This document shows positions 13,928 through 15,393 of a stretch of DNA of 15,393 nt, in pieces. The notes under the pieces are model-generated. The model was not told where the DNA came from, searched no databases, and was given only the letters and a program-made list of their open reading frames with translations. The stretch is from CAZQYC01 sp043746555. Lineage in GTDB: Bacteria > Pseudomonadota > Gammaproteobacteria > Steroidobacterales > Steroidobacteraceae. The position numbers and the translations under genes are program-made. Location: assembly GCA_043746555.1 (NCBI GenBank), contig JAYTQU010000161.1:1-15393 (forward strand). Reading direction: 5' to 3'. Numbering within the stretch: the stretch's first letter is position 1; each line of letters opens with the position of its first letter.

Positions 13928-15211
13928 ATGACTACATCGAGCGACGATAAACTCGCCTACGACGAAAGCAGTCGCACTGCCGCGTTTTTGTATGCGCTGC
14001 AAGAATGCATCCGTTCGGCGCTCGGCAGCATTCGAGCGCATGGGCTACGCAGTTTTCTTACGATGCTTGGGATCATCATCGGCGTGTCAAGCGTAATCTG
14101 CGTGATCTCCCTGCTACAAGGGCTCACGCAATCGGTGATGAATCAATTGCAGGGACTCGGCGGCAATACATTAAATGTTCACGCCGATACGTCGTTGCAA
14201 GATCGCATGCGCGGCAAAATCAGTCACCTGTCGCAATCGGACGTCGATCAAATTCGTTACCGCATCGATGGCATCGGCAATATCACGCCGGTGGTGCAAC
14301 CGCGATTCAGTGCCGGCATCCGCAACGGCGAGAACAGTACCGTCGCGCAGGTACTGGCGACCACTTCGTATTTTCAAGTCGTGCGGCAAACGTTTCCGCG
14401 CTACGGCCGGTTCATCACCGAAAGCGACGACACCACCAGACGACGCGTAGTCGTGCTCGCCGAAAAAGCGCGCGAAGATCTCAAGCTTCCGGAAAACCCG
14501 GTCGGACAATTCATTCAAATCGGCAATGAATGGTTCAAAGTAGTGGGATTAATGGAGCCGCGCGGCGAGATGTTCGGCATGAGCCAGGACAACTACATGG
14601 TGATCCCCTATCAAACCGGGTTGTCTCTTTCCGGGGTCGCAACACAACCCGACATCTCATTGTTGCTGACGGTCGACGATATTGAAGCGCTCGATGCCGT
14701 AACGGAACGTATCGACGCACTGATGCGACGCCTGCACAAAATAGGCAAAGACCAGCCGGATGATTTCAAAGTTGAGTCGTCGCAATCGGCTGCCGAGATG
14801 ATCACGAATATTTCCGGCACCATCACGCTGGTGGTTGCGGCGGTCGTCGGCATTTCGTTGATCGTCGGCGGCGTGGGCATCATGAACATCATGTTGGTGT
14901 CGGTGACCGAACGCACGCGCGAAATCGGCATCGCCAAAGCATTGGGCGCGCCGAGGCAATACATTTTGATGCAGTTTCTGATCGAAGCGATGGTGCTCGC
15001 CGTGATCGGTGGATTGATCGGCATCGCTTTCGGCTTTCTGTTGGGCTATGCGGCCGCCGGTGCGATTCCGAATTTTCCGCCGCCGTCCGTACCGTGGTGG
15101 GCGATCATCGGCGCCACCGGATTCTCGGCGTTAGTGGGCGTGCTGTTCGGGATTTTGCCCGCGAGCAAAGCCGCGAATCTTGCGCCGATCGATGCGTTGC
15201 GTCATGAATAG
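13928..15211 (+). CDS. MacB/FtsX-type ABC transporter permease
   Basis: Inner-membrane permease of the pump, 427 residues. Topology: a cytoplasmic N-terminus, TM1 at about 42-64 (TMLGIIIGVSSVICVIS), a large periplasmic domain at about 65-295 of the MacB core type, then three helices at about 298-325, 351-376 and 388-412 forming the FtsX domain. The conserved segment ERTREIGIAKALGAPRQYI (328-346) is the coupling motif typical of MacB-like permeases, and the end PASKAANLAPIDALRHE is classic for the family. ATG 13928 lies one base past the ATPase stop, with GAGG at 13912-13915; an in-frame ATG at 13856 lies inside the ATPase gene and is rejected. It should work as a dimer with two ATPases and the upstream adaptor. 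The outer-membrane partner is not in the window. Confidence 0.95.
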   Translation: MTTSSDDKLAYDESSRTAAFLYALQECIRSALGSIRAHGLRSFLTMLGIIIGVSSVICVISLLQGLTQSVMNQLQGLGGNTLNVHADTSLQDRMRGKISHLSQSDVDQIRYRIDGIGNITPVVQPRFSAGIRNGENSTVAQVLATTSYFQVVRQTFPRYGRFITESDDTTRRRVVVLAEKAREDLKLPENPVGQFIQIGNEWFKVVGLMEPRGEMFGMSQDNYMVIPYQTGLSLSGVATQPDISLLLTVDDIEALDAVTERIDALMRRLHKIGKDQPDDFKVESSQSAAEMITNISGTITLVVAAVVGISLIVGGVGIMNIMLVSVTERTREIGIAKALGAPRQYILMQFLIEAMVLAVIGGLIGIAFGFLLGYAAAGAIPNFPPPSVPWWAIIGATGFSALVGVLFGILPASKAANLAPIDALRHE

Positions 15212-15272
15212 CAAGTGTCCAAGTTGAGCTAGGCCACCGCAAACTGACGCTCTATTGGGTCAACGCGCGCGC

Positions 15273-15393
15273 ATGAAACAACTCAAAGCGATTCATTTGG
15301 CGGTCGGCGTCTTCGGTCTGATCGCGTTCGTCCTCACCGGACAATACATGGCGATCTTTCTCAAGGGGCTCGCCGATTTGCCGGACAGTCCGC
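15273..15393 (+). CDS. Small membrane protein, N-terminal part (cut by window end)
   Basis: An open frame from ATG 15273 runs off the window after 40 codons. It starts MKQLKAIHLAVGVFGLIAFV and continues LTGQYMAIFLKGLADLPDSP: a basic start, then one hydrophobic helix at about 8-28, then an amphipathic stretch. The pattern resembles short uncharacterised membrane proteins with a GQYM motif that I recall from gammaproteobacteria, but I cannot name a family. It lies 61 bases after the permease stop in the same direction and could be the last gene of the operon or a separate unit. No strong ribosome-binding site is visible before it. Confidence 0.6.
   Translation, partial: MKQLKAIHLAVGVFGLIAFVLTGQYMAIFLKGLADLPDSP

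Overview
The window is about 15.4 kb of ordinary-looking bacterial chromosome with moderately high GC and uniform codon use. It most resembles a gammaproteobacterium: purH is followed by purD, DctA is very close to the enterobacterial protein, and a stand-alone Thx-type ribosomal peptide is present. The lineage cannot be fixed more closely from sequence alone. I see no insertion sequence, CRISPR array, tRNA, rRNA, phage gene or sign of recent transfer.

Layout, left to right. (1) 1-1902: the 3' end of purH and a complete purD, one base apart, forming a purine-biosynthesis operon. (2) 1903-2353: a long non-coding leader. (3) 2354-6912: a three-gene operon, prkA (serine-protein-kinase-like AAA+ ATPase), a DUF444/YeaH-type von Willebrand factor A protein, and spoVR. 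This is the widespread stress/stationary-phase module whose molecular task is still poorly defined. (4) 6909-7241, minus strand: a small unrecognised protein whose stop codon overlaps that of spoVR. (5) 7469-8716, minus: dctA, a C4-dicarboxylate symporter, with a perfect 11-bp inverted repeat placed around its predicted -35 box. (6) 8828-9448, minus: a CheD-like protein in which the catalytic cysteine position is alanine. (7) 9537-9638, plus: a 33-residue ribosomal protein Thx gene. (8) 9656-10795, minus: an MBL-fold metallohydrolase with an acidic insertion encoded by a hexanucleotide repeat. (9) 11232-15211, plus: a YIP1-family membrane protein, an HlyD/MacA-type adaptor, a MacB-type ATPase and a MacB/FtsX-type permease, which together look like an ABC efflux or envelope-transport operon. 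(10) 15273-end: the start of a small membrane protein cut by the window edge.

How the genes work together. PurH and PurD catalyse steps of IMP synthesis. PrkA, the VWA protein and SpoVR are expected to act as one cytoplasmic stress module because they are spaced 21 bp and -4 bp apart. The adaptor, ATPase and permease should assemble into an inner-membrane pump whose outer-membrane partner is not in the window; YIP1 is probably an accessory.

The points most worth a second look are the cysteine-less CheD homologue, the operator-like repeat on the -35 box of dctA, the perfect palindrome just before the prkA ribosome-binding site, and the very short thx gene. I found no clearly undescribed multi-gene system.
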